Position numbers and translations under genes: made by a program. Source: Chrysomallon squamiferum (lineage: Eukaryota > Mollusca > Gastropoda > Neomphalida > Peltospiridae). From it: DNA of 64,000 nucleotides. The stretch covers positions 6,981,476 through 7,045,475 of the forward strand of contig CM022665.1 of NCBI GenBank assembly GCA_012295275.1, read 5' to 3'. The notes below the pieces were generated by a model. It was not told the origin of the DNA and did no database searches. It was given only the letters and a program-made list of their open reading frames with translations. Every line of letters begins with the position of its first letter. The first letter of the stretch is position 1. Shown here piece after piece: positions 26,067 through 34,420 of the stretch.

Positions 26067-29000
26067 AAAATATATTACTTAAGAACCTTTCTCTTTATAC
26101 CTGTTAAGCAAAACCTACTTCAGACAGAACATAACATTATGCAAAATCTACAAGTGAAAAATAATCTTTAAATAATGTTGTTTGTCATGTAGCAACTTTT
26201 CTCTGCAGACTCTTGAAATAAATGGCTGGATCCGGGTTCTGCATGGTGCAAACAGTCGGGTGGATGAGCTTCAACTTGGTCTGTTTGCAACGTGCTGTCC
26301 ATTTGGTCCATTGTCTTTGTTTGACATACCATCCCGAGAACTGACCTTCAAGAGCAAGCACAAGATGGACTTCTCCCCCATCACCATGGACAACAAGTAA
26401 GCTTCATTTCTTGTGTAGTGTTAAATATTAATAAAACATAATATGAATGTCATTATAAACATTTAAAACTTTTTATTTATTTATTTTTTTTTTTTTTTAG
26501 GTGATACCCCATTTCCAGGATTTTGTTATTATACTATTTGTAAATTATTTTAACAAAAATAATAAATATTATTAGTTTTATTTATTTATTTTTTTTTTTT
26601 TATTATTTAGTTTTTGTTTTGTAAATTGATCTCTCACTTTTATATATTATTTTATACTCACATATATTTAACGTTAGTACATTGATATTGTCTTTACATA
26701 AATCAGCTTCATGATATTTTATAATCTCATTATTAAAATTCACATTTTGTTCTGAACTGATGTTTAAAATACTTTTCTAATTAATTTATGCAGAATTTAA
26801 AAAAATGTTCAGTGAACAGACGCTATTTTGACTTTTAAAATTTAAGTACTAAAAAACATCATTAGACAGTGAAGAGAGTTTACTTTTAGAAATGGTAAAA
26901 TCTTTTTACCTTTTTTCTTCATAGCTGACATTCATTCAGTTTTCTAAAATAAATAAATAAATAGATAAATAAATAAATAAATATCTGAGTAGTACAATGG
27001 TTGTAAAAGAATAGTTTCAAGCGACGTCATCTTGAATTACAACAAAGAAACTTGTTGACCCCAAACTTTTAAATCAATGCTTTGTTTATTGTTGTAAATG
27101 GGACAATATGATTTAACCTCAAAGTGTTGTGAAAGAATTACCGAAGAGCTGGTTTGTTTTCTGTATTTCCTTACAAAGTTAAATCAGTACATTAACCGCA
27201 GTTTATGCCAGTCATATGATCCTCACTGCAAGGATTATGAGGGATTAAAACAGACTGAATATTATCTATGTAAAGAAGTAAAGGTTAAGTAATAGCTTTT
27301 GTGAGTGTTCTGTCTGTGTGGCCAGTTCTCATACTGGCTGAGATCACTGTCACCATGTTAACAAATATATCTTCACCTTGCCTTGATTTTCACTGTGAAA
27401 CCAACATCACAAACAAACTTTTAAATTTATTCAGTAACCAGAATGAAACATATTTACACATACGTAAAGAAAGAAAGAAAGAAGATATTTTGTTTTTAAC
27501 ATTTAAAAAGCTGAAAAGAAGATTCTTTAAAGTTGACAGACAGTGAAACACACACACACACACACACACAAAACATATATATGACATTTACACCTGTGCA
27601 TGAACACACATATATATACATTACATTAAAAGTAAACTATACAGCATTTGAATAAAGTTTATTATTTAAACTATTTTGAATACTGAGAAGAAAAGTATTA
27701 TATTTCTGGCATGCAGCTTCTTCATTCTCATTTGATACTCTCCACTACAGATAGATAGATATAGATATATATGTAACTTTCACTCTAAGTGTTGAGTAAA
27801 TGACTTAGCAATAATGAAAATATTTAAAACTATGCAAACACTCTGCTCCTCCCAGCTGGCCTACATACCAAAATATATTTAGAGCTTTCACCCCATAAAA
27901 GTTAGAGTACTGAGAAAATGACACAGCAAGAATTAATTCTTTTTTAAAAAAAAAACCCTAATCATTGCTAATTAATTTAAATTTTATAAATTTTTGGAAT
28001 GTGTTTTCTTATGTGTGTTGCACATATTTATAATGTGGTTAATTTTCAGTTATATATTTAATTTAAAGCAGATGTTTCCTCCTTTTTAAAAAGACTAATT
28101 TAATGAAAATTAAAATAATTACAAAATTTTGCTTTGTCATTGTATTTACGTAGCAGTAATGAAGCAGTTAATGTTTCACAGTGGGAAGATCACAGTTTTG
28201 TAATGTATCTCAGACAACACTCAGGCACTGATCCAGTAACCTCTGCCACATTATCTCACAGTGTTAAACTAGAGAGAGAGAACAAGACTACTGTTTCAGT
28301 TGCAAAATATGGTCATTACATTTCTCACCTTGTATGGCCGTGTTCTGGCTGAAACACCTGGTCTGCTGTTTACCAGTAATTTAATTGCTCTGCTAAGTCA
28401 TCTGTATATCAGGTGTGTTGATAAAGAGATCAGATAATCCTTGTTGAGGTAAAAATGCTGAAATCTGCTGTATCAGTTAGTTAATGTTGTGTATCGTTTT
28501 GTACTCACCTGTATTAAATATTAGTACATAGGTGTTGTCATTACTCAGATCTGTCTCACATTTTATCTCATTATTATAACTGACATTTCATTCTTCTCTG
28601 GTATTTAACTGACTGATTCTTGTCGAAGTTATCTAAAGCATTGCATTTGTCTTAGATTCGAACAATTAGCAGCTGAGCTTACATGACTGAAGGAATTAAA
28701 ATGACAATCCACATGTATATTTTTTCATTAAAGTGCACCATTGGTGGTAGTAATAAGTTATTATTTTATTATCTTGGGTGATCTTTGTCACACATAACAG
28801 AATATGACCATAAAATAATACTGTTACTTAATCCACCACATATGCTGTGATCTCACAGCTACTGAAAAACAGCACTGCAGGGATAATTTTGAAACTGCCA
28901 TACTTTCTTATAAATTAACACTGGATGGCGAACAAAACACAACTTCTTTGTACAATCACAGGCACACTTTCATGTTTCAAGTAGTTAATGATTTCAAGAC

Positions 29001-32000
29001 TTACTACAGTCATTATATTCACAAGTTTTTTGTTGTTGTTTTTTTCATATTTTATTTCATTTATAGTGTGTAGATTTAACATATACAAAAATAAATATTT
29101 ATTTGCAGAGGGAAGATCATGTTTGGCTATGCTGACCACGAACTGGCATCAAAGTCTGGGTATGATCTCATCCATCCTGATGATCTCACTTATTTTTCTG
29201 CAGCTCACCAAGAATGTAAGAAAACATCAATTTAATTCTGAAACTATAAAATTTCTTATTTTGTATATCTCCTCTTTTTGGAGGGATGCTGTTGCTAACT
29301 GAATGATTTGTTTAAACATCTACGAGGTACGCATCTTTAATATCTGGCAGCATATAGCTTCAGTTATAGGTCTTTATAACAAAAGGTTATTTAAATTTGT
29401 ATTTAAATATTTCTTTGTTACCACTCAAAATTCTTTTTGTATTTTTATTTTTGTCACTTCAATTTAATAATTATTTCAAAATATTTATGCAGTCTACTGG
29501 ATTGGAATGATTTATTTTTTTAATTTTATTTTGCTTTTTTCATCAAAATATTTTTGTGATTTTTATAGGATTTTGATTGTGTTAATATTTTTAATGTGCA
29601 GTGATCAAGACAGGCAGTTCTGGTTTGATAGCGTATCGATGGATGATGAAAATGTGTGGCTGGATGTGGCTGCAGTCAAGCTGCAAGGTGATCTACAAAA
29701 ACAGCAAACCAGACTTCATCATCTGTACTCACAGACAACTAACGTGAGGCTCTAATATTCACTCACAAATTAAACATAACAAGACAAAGAAATAAAAGAT
29801 AATAGTAAAAAAAAAACAGAGCAAAACTGAGATAAAGCTCCTAAGACTTGTATCCTTGAACAGTAGTATATGTCTATTAAAATACAAATTTCAGTATGGA
29901 TATAAGAATTAAAACATTGGTATACAGTTCATGATAAAATTTCACATTAAATCTGTTTTCCAAACAGAAGCAATAGTTACTGATGTGAATTTATATTATG
30001 TATTGAAAATTTGTTATTTGTGTGTTAACTAACAACAGTTTGTTTTATTTCAGTGATGATGAAGGACAAGACTTGTTCACAAAGAGAGGCAATGAGTTCA
30101 AACTGCCATACCCTCTGCTTGATATAGATCTCTGTGCTGGATTTGGCTTTTCTGATGAGGAGCTCAATTCAAAAACAAAATCCAAAAACAAGAAAAAGTC
30201 TCAAGGTCGTGAATTTTCAAACAACAGGAAAAGAAAGAATGCTTGTTTGTTGAATGGTTTTAATAATAACTACCCTTACCCCTATGACACAGGAGAATTC
30301 AAGACTGATATTGTTTACCCTTATGGCAGCAATAATTTTGGATTTGATACAGACATTTACAGATCTCACGGATATGGACCATTAACTGGATCTGTTTATC
30401 CTTCTACAGATTCCTATCGTTTGGATGCTGAAAAGCATGGGCTTTCTAATGGCTACTACCTTGATCACAGACAATATCAGCCATCTATACCATATCCTAC
30501 AAATGGATATGCAGATCTTATGGCTTCTGCTCCTAAATATGGATATGACATCCAAAAATATGGATATGATGCATACAGTATAGATCTCACAAAGAAAGGT
30601 TTGTGTGGTGAGGACTTGTCTCATTTTGAAAATGATTCCCGTAAGTTTGGTTATGACATTCATCCACATGAAAGATTTCCTCCAAGGTTTAATGGAACCT
30701 TGGAACCTGTAGATCTGAGATCAGCACCTGTTTATAACACAAATTCGTTTATGAACCCTATTGAAGGCTCTGTGGCTCCACAGTGTATCACATCACCCCC
30801 TTTTTTCAGATCTGTCCACAACCAGAATCTGTATCCAAGAGAGGCAAAACTTGACAAACCATCCCCTGATTCACAAGACCTTCTTCCCTCCATTCCACTA
30901 ACCCACAGTTCAGTGATTAAGTCTGTACCAAACAGAGATTCAGTTCAGTCTCAGAGTAACATGCACAATAATCTGAACTCTTCAGTGTTAACAAGTATGA
31001 ACAGTGAACAGAATAAAAGTTCAGACACCAACTGTTCATCATGGACTCACTGTGTCAAAGGTCAACATATGTATGGTAATGGAGGAAGTTCAGGATCTGG
31101 CTCAGATCGAGGTACAAGTCCTGCACATTCTGATTTAAGTAGCAATGAAATGCATTCAGGGGGTGTTCCATCTCTGCCCAGATCAAGTCCAAAGGTTGCA
31201 GGAGCTCCAGCTTCAGTTATTCACATGGTGTAAGTTTTACCTTATATCTTTTTCAGTGGTACAGATATTTAACTGAAATTTGTGTAAATATCAAGCAACA
31301 GCTATTCTTCATTTTTCAATATGCATAATGAACAGTTCTTAAGTCAGTTATATATTAAATAAAAAATTTAAAAAGCATATAAATAAAGAATTATATTAAT
31401 CTGACACCATAAAATTTAATCAGTCTGAGGTCTTAGTATCTTGAAACTACTGTGGCATCATGATTGAAAAATGTAAATATGTAAACATTATTTTTTATTC
31501 CTCATTACAACATCTAAATTTGAAAAATTCTGATCTTCAGGCGGTCATGTGAGAAACAGTCAGTTATCAGCAGTATTCCTGTTCCTGTTGTAAAGCCGTC
31601 CTCTTGGTCATCACACCACTACAACAACAACAACAACACTGTCTATGACAAGGAATGGACAGCTACAGATGCATATTCCTGTGGGACCAAAACACAACGA
31701 GGAATCATCAGTGACACCTTCAATCACCCAAAGGTAATTTACAAGTTTTTTTGTTTATGAAACTTATTTAAACAAAGCAGCATTATAATACTATAATGTA
31801 AAATGTAAAATAAAACAAAGAAAGTTTATCTTAAAAATGACTATAATTTGATTTTTATGAACAAAGTAAAAAGATTATGAGAAGCTATTTGTAAAGTATT
31901 AAATTTATGATTTTTTCATAAAGATATACAACAAATGTTATAATATCTGATTCATTTGAGAGATCTGTTGTGATGAGTTATAAGAATTTGTATAATTATG

Positions 32001-32007
32001 ATACTTA

Positions 32008-32056
<49 letters not shown>

Positions 32057-32233
32057 CAAACTGACAGACATGTTAACCCACACTAACACATAATAGTTTG
32101 AAGATACTTACTTAATGATATTTTTTATTTTATTTTTCAGCACATGAGCCTGAAACCTCTTGGTAACTGTGGTGACAATCCACTGTTGAGTTTTTCAGAG
32201 ATGACTCACACCCTGCTCAGCAGCAGTCACTAA
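3821..32233 (+). CDS. AHR: Aryl hydrocarbon receptor (bHLH-PAS transcription factor), 12 coding exons, complete
   Basis: Joining 3821-3858, 16299-16486, 22316-22416, 23210-23299, 25583-25718, 25930-26003, 26209-26396, 29109-29215, 29602-29743, 30054-31229, 31541-31733 and 32141-32233 gives one open frame of 841 codons with GT-AG at every intron. Order: basic N-terminus (residues 5-9), bHLH (about 24-75), PAS-A (about 108-205), PAS-B with its PAC part (about 213-355), then a long Tyr/Gly/Ser/Asn-rich C-terminus. Known family role: cytosolic HSP90-bound receptor or constitutively nuclear factor that pairs with ARNT/Tango and binds TNGCGTG sites; in arthropods and nematodes it controls neuron and appendage identity. 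The bHLH signature [12 protein letters not shown] and the PAS-B run KHKMDF followed by [10 protein letters not shown] are diagnostic of AHR rather than SIM, HIF or ARNT. The vertebrate Gln-rich activation region is absent. Ligand binding cannot be judged from sequence; many invertebrate AHRs do not bind dioxin. Confidence 0.95.
6246..6440. repeat. Compound AAT/ATG/AAC trinucleotide array
   Basis: (AAT)n changes into (ATG)n at about 6283-6303, then interrupted AAT/AAC units, ending in a TTA block. It lies in AHR intron 1. Confidence 0.9.
6758..6797. repeat. 40-bp perfect palindrome centred on (TA)n
   Basis: ACATACTAAT, a TA tract, then ATTAGTATGT: the unique 10-base flanks are exact reverse complements around the dinucleotide tract. 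It can form a cruciform or hairpin. Confidence 0.9.
7296..7393. repeat. Compound (AAT)n(ATG)n(AAT)n microsatellite
   Basis: A core of about 20 uninterrupted ATG/GAT units flanked on both sides by AAT units. The same architecture appears at 23934-24003, and in half form at 6262, 37649 and 55951. Confidence 0.95.
9235..9570. promoter_or_regulatory. Candidate regulatory island in AHR intron 1 (a)
   Basis: About 330 bp with little simple repeat and balanced base composition. Short ORFs on the minus strand here (for example 9372-9569) match nothing I recognise. Candidate enhancer by composition only. Confidence 0.3.
10090..10570. promoter_or_regulatory. Candidate regulatory island in AHR intron 1 (b)
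   Basis: About 480 bp of complex sequence, including a reverse XRE core CACGCTA at 10171-10177. No ORF of note. Confidence 0.3.
11696..12145. repeat. 59-61-bp minisatellite made of two alternating half-units
   Basis: The dimer unit combines TTTTGTGTGACAGTTAAAAC with a TGTTGTGTGTTTGTTAAATG-type half. GACAGTTAAAAC recurs at about 11751, 11812, 11871, 11930 and 11989, then decays toward 12140. Early copies are shorter in divergence and the middle copies nearly identical, which suggests unequal exchange. The minus-strand ORF at 11906-12103 is only this repeat translated. Confidence 0.95.
13441..13640. repeat. (TTA)n-rich array
   Basis: Interrupted TTA/TTTA units with a pure TTA core at about 13558-13590, in AHR intron 1. 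Confidence 0.9.
14160..14640. promoter_or_regulatory. Candidate regulatory island in AHR intron 1 (c)
   Basis: About 480 bp of complex sequence about 1.7 kb before the bHLH exon. A minus-strand ORF (14168-14398) has no recognisable domain. Candidate enhancer by composition. Confidence 0.3.
16299..16486 (+). CDS. AHR: AHR coding exon 2: bHLH domain
   Basis: Encodes residues 13-75 plus one base. The basic helix is [12 protein letters not shown] (24-35); S27, H30 and R31 are in the DNA-contact positions of AHR, which recognises the TNGC half-site rather than a standard E-box. Helix 1 ([15 protein letters not shown]), a loop and helix 2 ([16 protein letters not shown]) follow. The exon ends CAAG|GTAACA in phase 1. 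The whole bHLH in one exon is the normal AHR arrangement. Confidence 0.97.
16830..17480. promoter_or_regulatory. Candidate regulatory island in AHR intron 2 (a)
   Basis: About 650 bp of complex sequence starting 340 bp after the bHLH exon. No ORF. It contains several TAAT and CAATTA homeodomain-type cores, which are common by chance in this composition. Confidence 0.3.
17822..18034. repeat. About 36-bp degenerate minisatellite with TATTTATAAATA core
   Basis: Six or so units of the type GTATGTGTATTTATAAATAA followed by a variable TGTTCTATA-like part. Each unit contains TTATAAATAA or a close variant, which fits the MEF2 consensus YTAWWWWTAR. In this AT-rich context the match may be incidental. 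Confidence 0.85.
18040..18370. promoter_or_regulatory. Candidate regulatory island in AHR intron 2 (b)
   Basis: About 330 bp, one of the most G+C- and CpG-rich intronic blocks (CGGCGTC, TGTCGCC, GCGATCGC around 18155-18248). No ORF on either strand. The contrast with its flanks is sharp, so selection is plausible. Confidence 0.35.
20240..20780. promoter_or_regulatory. Candidate regulatory island in AHR intron 2 (c)
   Basis: About 540 bp of non-repetitive sequence with no ORF. A neighbouring block at about 19780-20120 is similar in character. Possible enhancer pair. Confidence 0.3.
22316..22416 (+). CDS. AHR: AHR coding exon 3: bHLH to PAS-A linker
   Basis: Encodes residues 76-109 in frame from phase 1 to phase 0. 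The acceptor is TTTTTCAG and the donor CAG|GTATCC. The product is a polar linker containing NRYHGMESH and ends SEGESILQ, leading into the first strand of PAS-A in exon 4. The corresponding segment of vertebrate AHR is also poorly conserved. Only the end near the Leu-Gln pair aligns by eye. Confidence 0.9.
22417..23209 (+). other. AHR intron 3, with two broken copies of the next exon's acceptor region
   Basis: Donor GTATCC, acceptor TTTCCAG. It includes a (TA)n tract at about 22781-22806. Its last 300 bp hold three tandem copies (the third being the real one) of a segment made of an ATTAATAG-GTTTAGAAAA-type intron end, a CAG acceptor and the first codons of exon 4; see the separate repeat entry. 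Confidence 0.85.
22915..23240 (+). repeat. Tandem triplication of intron end plus start of exon 4 (two decoy acceptors)
   Basis: Three copies share TTAATTAATAGTTGTTTAGA, a T-rich tract, CAG and then an ALYGF-like start. Exon-like starts are at 22960, 23096 and 23210 (spacings 136 and 114 bp). Copy 1 reads ALYGFLSVV and then stops; copy 2 reads [14 protein letters not shown] and then stops; only copy 3 continues as PAS-A. Both upstream copies keep an acceptor-like CAG but show no matching donor, so their use would truncate the protein. They look like decayed partial duplicates. Confidence 0.85.
23210..23299 (+). CDS. AHR: AHR coding exon 4: first part of PAS-A
   Basis: Thirty codons, residues 110-139, phase 0 to 0. 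[20 protein letters not shown] gives the first PAS strands, and [10 protein letters not shown] begins the helical part; this aligns with the ALNGFVLVV...YLGFQQ stretch of AHR. The donor is CAA|GTAAGA. PAS-A mediates dimerisation with ARNT. Confidence 0.96.
23934..24003. repeat. Compound (AAT)n(ATG)n(AAT)n microsatellite, second copy of this architecture
   Basis: An ATG core between AAT blocks, the same strand and order as 7296-7393. In AHR intron 4. Confidence 0.95.
24410..24790. promoter_or_regulatory. Candidate regulatory island in AHR intron 4
   Basis: About 380 bp of complex sequence within an AT-rich intron; no ORF. Function inferred from composition only. Confidence 0.28.
25487..25533. 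repeat. Dispersed repeat fragment, copy 2
   Basis: Matches 817-870: the same 17-base core TCCTGTCTATGAGAAGG, an A-rich spacer and TTGCTGCT, with small differences in the spacer. It lies at the end of AHR intron 4, about 50 bp before exon 5. Confidence 0.55.
25583..25718 (+). CDS. AHR: AHR coding exon 5: PAS-A core
   Basis: Residues 140-184 plus one base. [20 protein letters not shown] matches the most conserved PAS-A run of AHR (SDVIHQSVYELIHTEDR-like). The exon ends CCTG|GTAATT in phase 1. The loop between this and the next strand is short ([14 protein letters not shown]), whereas vertebrate AHR carries a longer insert here. Reading through the donor gives a spurious extension that stops at 25786. 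Confidence 0.96.
25930..26003 (+). CDS. AHR: AHR coding exon 6: end of PAS-A
   Basis: Residues 185-209, starting by completing Glu185 and ending ATT|GTAAGT. The segment [16 protein letters not shown] corresponds to the vertebrate RLRCLLDNSSGFL motif that closes PAS-A. The exon was too short for simple ORF detection; it was found by splice borders and homology. Introns on either side are about 200 bp. Confidence 0.95.
26209..26396 (+). CDS. AHR: AHR coding exon 7: PAS-A/PAS-B linker and start of PAS-B
   Basis: Residues 210-271 plus two bases. It begins [13 protein letters not shown] (vertebrate MNFQGRLKYLHG equivalent) and continues [12 protein letters not shown] into PAS-B, then [17 protein letters not shown]. 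His260 sits at the position of human His291, one of the ligand-pocket residues. The donor is AA|GTAAGC; a TAA lies directly within it, so intron 7 retention would stop translation at once. Confidence 0.96.
27765..27945. repeat. Two related segments in AHR intron 7
   Basis: CTTTCAC...GAGTAAATGACTTAGCAA at about 27776-27812 and CTTTCACC...GAGAAAATGACACAGCAAG at about 27888-27930 resemble each other. A third, weaker relative is at about 7945-7970 (GAGTGACTCAGCAAG). They could be fragments of a dispersed family. Confidence 0.35.
28140..28960. promoter_or_regulatory. Complex, low-repeat stretch in AHR intron 7
   Basis: About 800 bp with few homopolymers. It includes CTCACCTGTATTAAATATTA at 28504-28523, identical to 24204-24223 in intron 4, which suggests a shared repeat. 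No splice-bounded exon was found. Confidence 0.25.
29109..29215 (+). CDS. AHR: AHR coding exon 8: PAS-B core
   Basis: Residues 272-307 plus one base. [20 protein letters not shown] then [16 protein letters not shown] matches the PAS-B helical core of AHR. Tyr290 and His294 occupy the positions of human Tyr322 and His326, both pocket-lining. The donor is GAAT|GTAAGA, phase 1. HPDD replaces vertebrate HAAD, as in most other PAS proteins. Confidence 0.96.
29602..29743 (+). CDS. AHR: AHR coding exon 9: end of PAS-B and PAC motif
   Basis: Residues 308-354 plus two bases. The true frame reads [13 protein letters not shown], then [20 protein letters not shown] and IICTHRQLT, matching AHR's KTGESG...W.W.Q...YKN.RPD..I.TQR.LT. 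A longer ORF on the same strand (29507-29755) is a different frame and is spurious. Cys349 lies where mouse has Ala375 and human Val381, the residue that tunes dioxin affinity; a bulkier side chain there lowers it. The donor is AAC|GTGAGG, phase 2. Confidence 0.95.
30054..31229 (+). CDS. AHR: AHR coding exon 10: long C-terminal region
   Basis: Residues 355-746 plus two bases. It opens [16 protein letters not shown], the conserved tail after PAS-B (vertebrate TDEEG...KR). A second basic cluster follows ([11 protein letters not shown] at about residue 396, NRKRKN at about 412). The middle is Tyr/Gly/Pro/Asp-rich, with three KYGYD or KFGYD repeats encoded at about 30535-30660. The end is Ser/Gly/Asn-rich, without the Gln-rich block of vertebrate AHR. 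The exon runs CACATGGT|GTAAGT into a perfect donor; the apparent stop at 31231 is inside that donor. This region is probably the transactivation domain (inference from position). Confidence 0.93.
31541..31733 (+). CDS. AHR: AHR coding exon 11
   Basis: Residues 747-811 read in frame from the exon 10 junction, beginning [12 protein letters not shown] and ending FNHPK|GTAATT. It carries five Asn codons in a row, all AAC (about 31622-31638), within [11 protein letters not shown]. No domain is recognised. Support is the continuous open frame, the consensus TCTTCAG acceptor and the exact phase match on both sides. Confidence 0.88.
32010..32053. repeat. (AC)22 dinucleotide repeat before AHR exon 12
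   Basis: An uninterrupted AC tract in intron 11. Its end is about 87 bp upstream of the exon 12 acceptor. Confidence 0.95.
32141..32233 (+). CDS. AHR: AHR coding exon 12: C-terminal tail and stop
   Basis: Residues 812-841 and TAA. The acceptor is ATTTTTCAG, phase 0. The tail ends [16 protein letters not shown], a short hydrophobic amphipathic segment that may be a conserved C-terminal interaction motif of protostome AHRs (I am not certain of this). A long (AC)n tract ends about 87 bp upstream of this exon. Confidence 0.88.
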   Translation, partial: HMSLKPLGNCGDNPLLSFSEMTHTLLSSSH

Positions 32234-33420
32234 CATTTCCTGTGAACCGCAGTTCCCTACAGCACTCTAGTTCTCTTTCACAGGGTATCGGTCATTTTTA
32301 AAACAATGTACTCATATCTCTGTAGTCTGAATTTATCACAGTCTGTTAATACTCACTGAAAGTTAGGTCTAAAGACCAGAAACTATCAGATGTATCATAA
32401 TGATGATGTTTATTATTTATTTCTTATTTTCAGAAATCAAAAATGATAATAATGTGCTAAGTATTGATGTTAAATGATAATTAGATTATTTATATCATTT
32501 TGAGTCACAGAATGTACAAACAAAATATTGTTTGCCAATGAATAAGAAACATCTATTTTAAAGTAAGTGGCTGCTAGTATTATTATTATTACTTTCTTCC
32601 CTTTATCTTGGGACAGATTAAGTAAATTGCACATTTAATACTTCATCCTGTGTAAGAACAAATTTCATTGTAAAAATTCACTATGTCAATCAGTACCAGT
32701 CATTGAAGTCTCTGATATGTTTTGTTTTGTTATTTTATCAACTAAAATTAAAATGACACAATTTTTGTTTATACAAAACAATGAGTTATGTTTTAATGCT
32801 GTTATGAATAGTGATTGTTCTAATTACATAATGAGATGTTGATCTGCTTTGTCATGTTTTTAACACAATTTCTATTAATCAGCAAAAAAAAAAAAAAAAA
32901 TCATTATCCATCAAACATTTTTAATGTAAATATGTGTTTGTAAATTTTTTTATTTAAAACATTTTTTATTTGTAACAGAAAAAGGCACAAAACTGTAATA
33001 TAACATTCCATAGCAATTCCTGCAATTGCCCATGACAATAAGCAATGCTAAATAGATTGCCATGGATATTTTCTGTTTCCATGGTAGCATATCTGCTTTT
33101 GTAAAATGAAATTTGTTTTAAATATTTATTTGTTTTCTTTTTCTTTTTAAAATTTTAAGAATCTTTTTATTTTTTGGTTTTCACTTTTCATTGCTGGTAT
33201 CATGGTAAACTTTCTGTAGAAACTAACATGAATATTCATTTTCCATGGTGTTTCTTCTTCTGTAGTTACCATTGTAATTGCAGGAGATGACATAGTGATA
33301 TTTCACTGTGATACTCCTAAAAATGTTCTTAAAGTTAAAAACTAGAATTTTAGAATACAGATTATTTAACTGTGTTTCTTAGTTAAATAAATGATTTGAA
33401 TTCAATGAATGTTCATAACA
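32234..33420 (+). other. Probable AHR 3' untranslated region
   Basis: No coding potential. AT-rich sequence follows the stop. The first canonical AATAAA I find is at 33386-33391; an ATTAAA variant lies at 32747-32752. The transcript therefore probably ends near 32.77 or 33.41 kb. A poly-A tract at about 32884-32900 is genomic. Confidence 0.45.
33386..33391 (+). terminator. Candidate polyadenylation signal for AHR
   Basis: AATAAA, the first canonical hexamer found after the stop codon. In AT-rich DNA such hexamers arise by chance, so position rather than sequence is the main support. Confidence 0.35.
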
Positions 33421-33829
33421 CAGTAAAAAAAATAAAACTTAACATACTCAGAATTTAAACAGTGCAACATAAAGCTCGTCAAAAACCAACAAATTAATAA
33501 AAGTAATAGTCACAAATAACCATCTTGCTTAAATTTATAACACATTGTTTTCGACTGTCAAAACAAACACAAATCAAATTGTGTGTCTTCTAGCTATTCT
33601 CATCTTTTAGTTCATATCACTGTTTATTTTGTGTGGGTTTTTTTAAGTTCATCATAATTGACCCTTCACTCCATTCAGGTTTACATAAATAAAAATGATG
33701 TACTGTTGTTGTTGTTACAGTATTTTAATTCTTTAGACAGTTTATTGTCAGAAAACTCAACATAAGTCTTAAAGTAGAATCAATTAATCATAATAACAGT
33801 TACATAAATACTAAAAGAAATTTCGACGT

Positions 33830-34420
33830 GGGTATATAATATATATTTTTTGACATATGGTAGTGTATACGATTATTGCAACCAGAAGATCACAGTCATG
33901 TTAAAACCTGTTGCCGTTCGGACGTTTGTTTCCAAGGCCGCAAGCCATTTACCTCCCACAGGCGAAGACACTGAATTGAAGAAACTATGTCCATTTGTTT
34001 CTGCTGTGAGGGCGACTCACAACTGTTGATCCCAAGGCACCACAGTTTCAGCCCAAATGACCGGGATATACAAAGGATCATTTCCCACTAATCCTTACTC
34101 CATTGCCCAGGCATTATTTTATGACGATTGTCATTGCCACAATCGGATGGCTGAAGTAACCAAATATTAACTCGAAGATCATGTCCAGATTTAGCTAATC
34201 TCTTTGTAAGGTGTTGAAGAAAGATAAGATGTTAACAAGAACTATGGAATTATAAAGACATCTATCATGGTTTAAATGGATGGCTATCAGTGTCCAGGGA
34301 TGTCAAGGCATGATTTCACCTGATGCTAACTCACCGAGTACTCTCTGAACTTGAGACAGTTTTATAAGGTGGGAGGAGCAGATAAACAAAGTCTAACAAT
34401 AAATAAATCGTCTTCGGCTT
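33830..34420. other. Complex island downstream of AHR, repeat element or regulatory element
   Basis: About 590 bp of markedly more G+C-rich unique-looking sequence, followed by AATAAATAAA at about 34401 and then a T-rich tail. A minus-strand ORF (33896-34081) matches no family I know. The AATAAA followed by a pyrimidine-rich end could mark an LTR or another mobile element; equally it may be a conserved regulatory element. Confidence 0.3.

Larger units (their letters stand above)
26397..29108 (+). other. AHR intron 7 (2.7 kb)
   Basis: Donor GTAAGC, acceptor TTTGCAG. It contains T-rich and (AAAT)n tracts, a (CA)n block (about 27548-27570), a pair of related segments at about 27765-27945 and a complex stretch at about 28140-28960. 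ORFs in it (for example 27098-27292, 28134-28352) have no recognisable domain and sit within the intron, so they are not annotated as genes. Confidence 0.85.

Noticed and set aside
29507-29755. 82-codon + strand ORF overlapping AHR exon 9
   Set aside because: It reads the exon in the wrong frame; the frame beginning at 29602 with phase carried from exon 8 gives the AHR PAS-B sequence.
31228-31233. Stop codon after exon 10 as the end of the AHR protein
   Set aside because: The TAA lies inside a perfect GTAAGT donor, and exons 11 and 12 continue in exact phase; intron retention would give this shorter form.
33896-34081. 61-codon minus-strand ORF in the complex island after AHR
   Set aside because: No recognised domain, no splice context; could be repeat-derived but I cannot assign a family.
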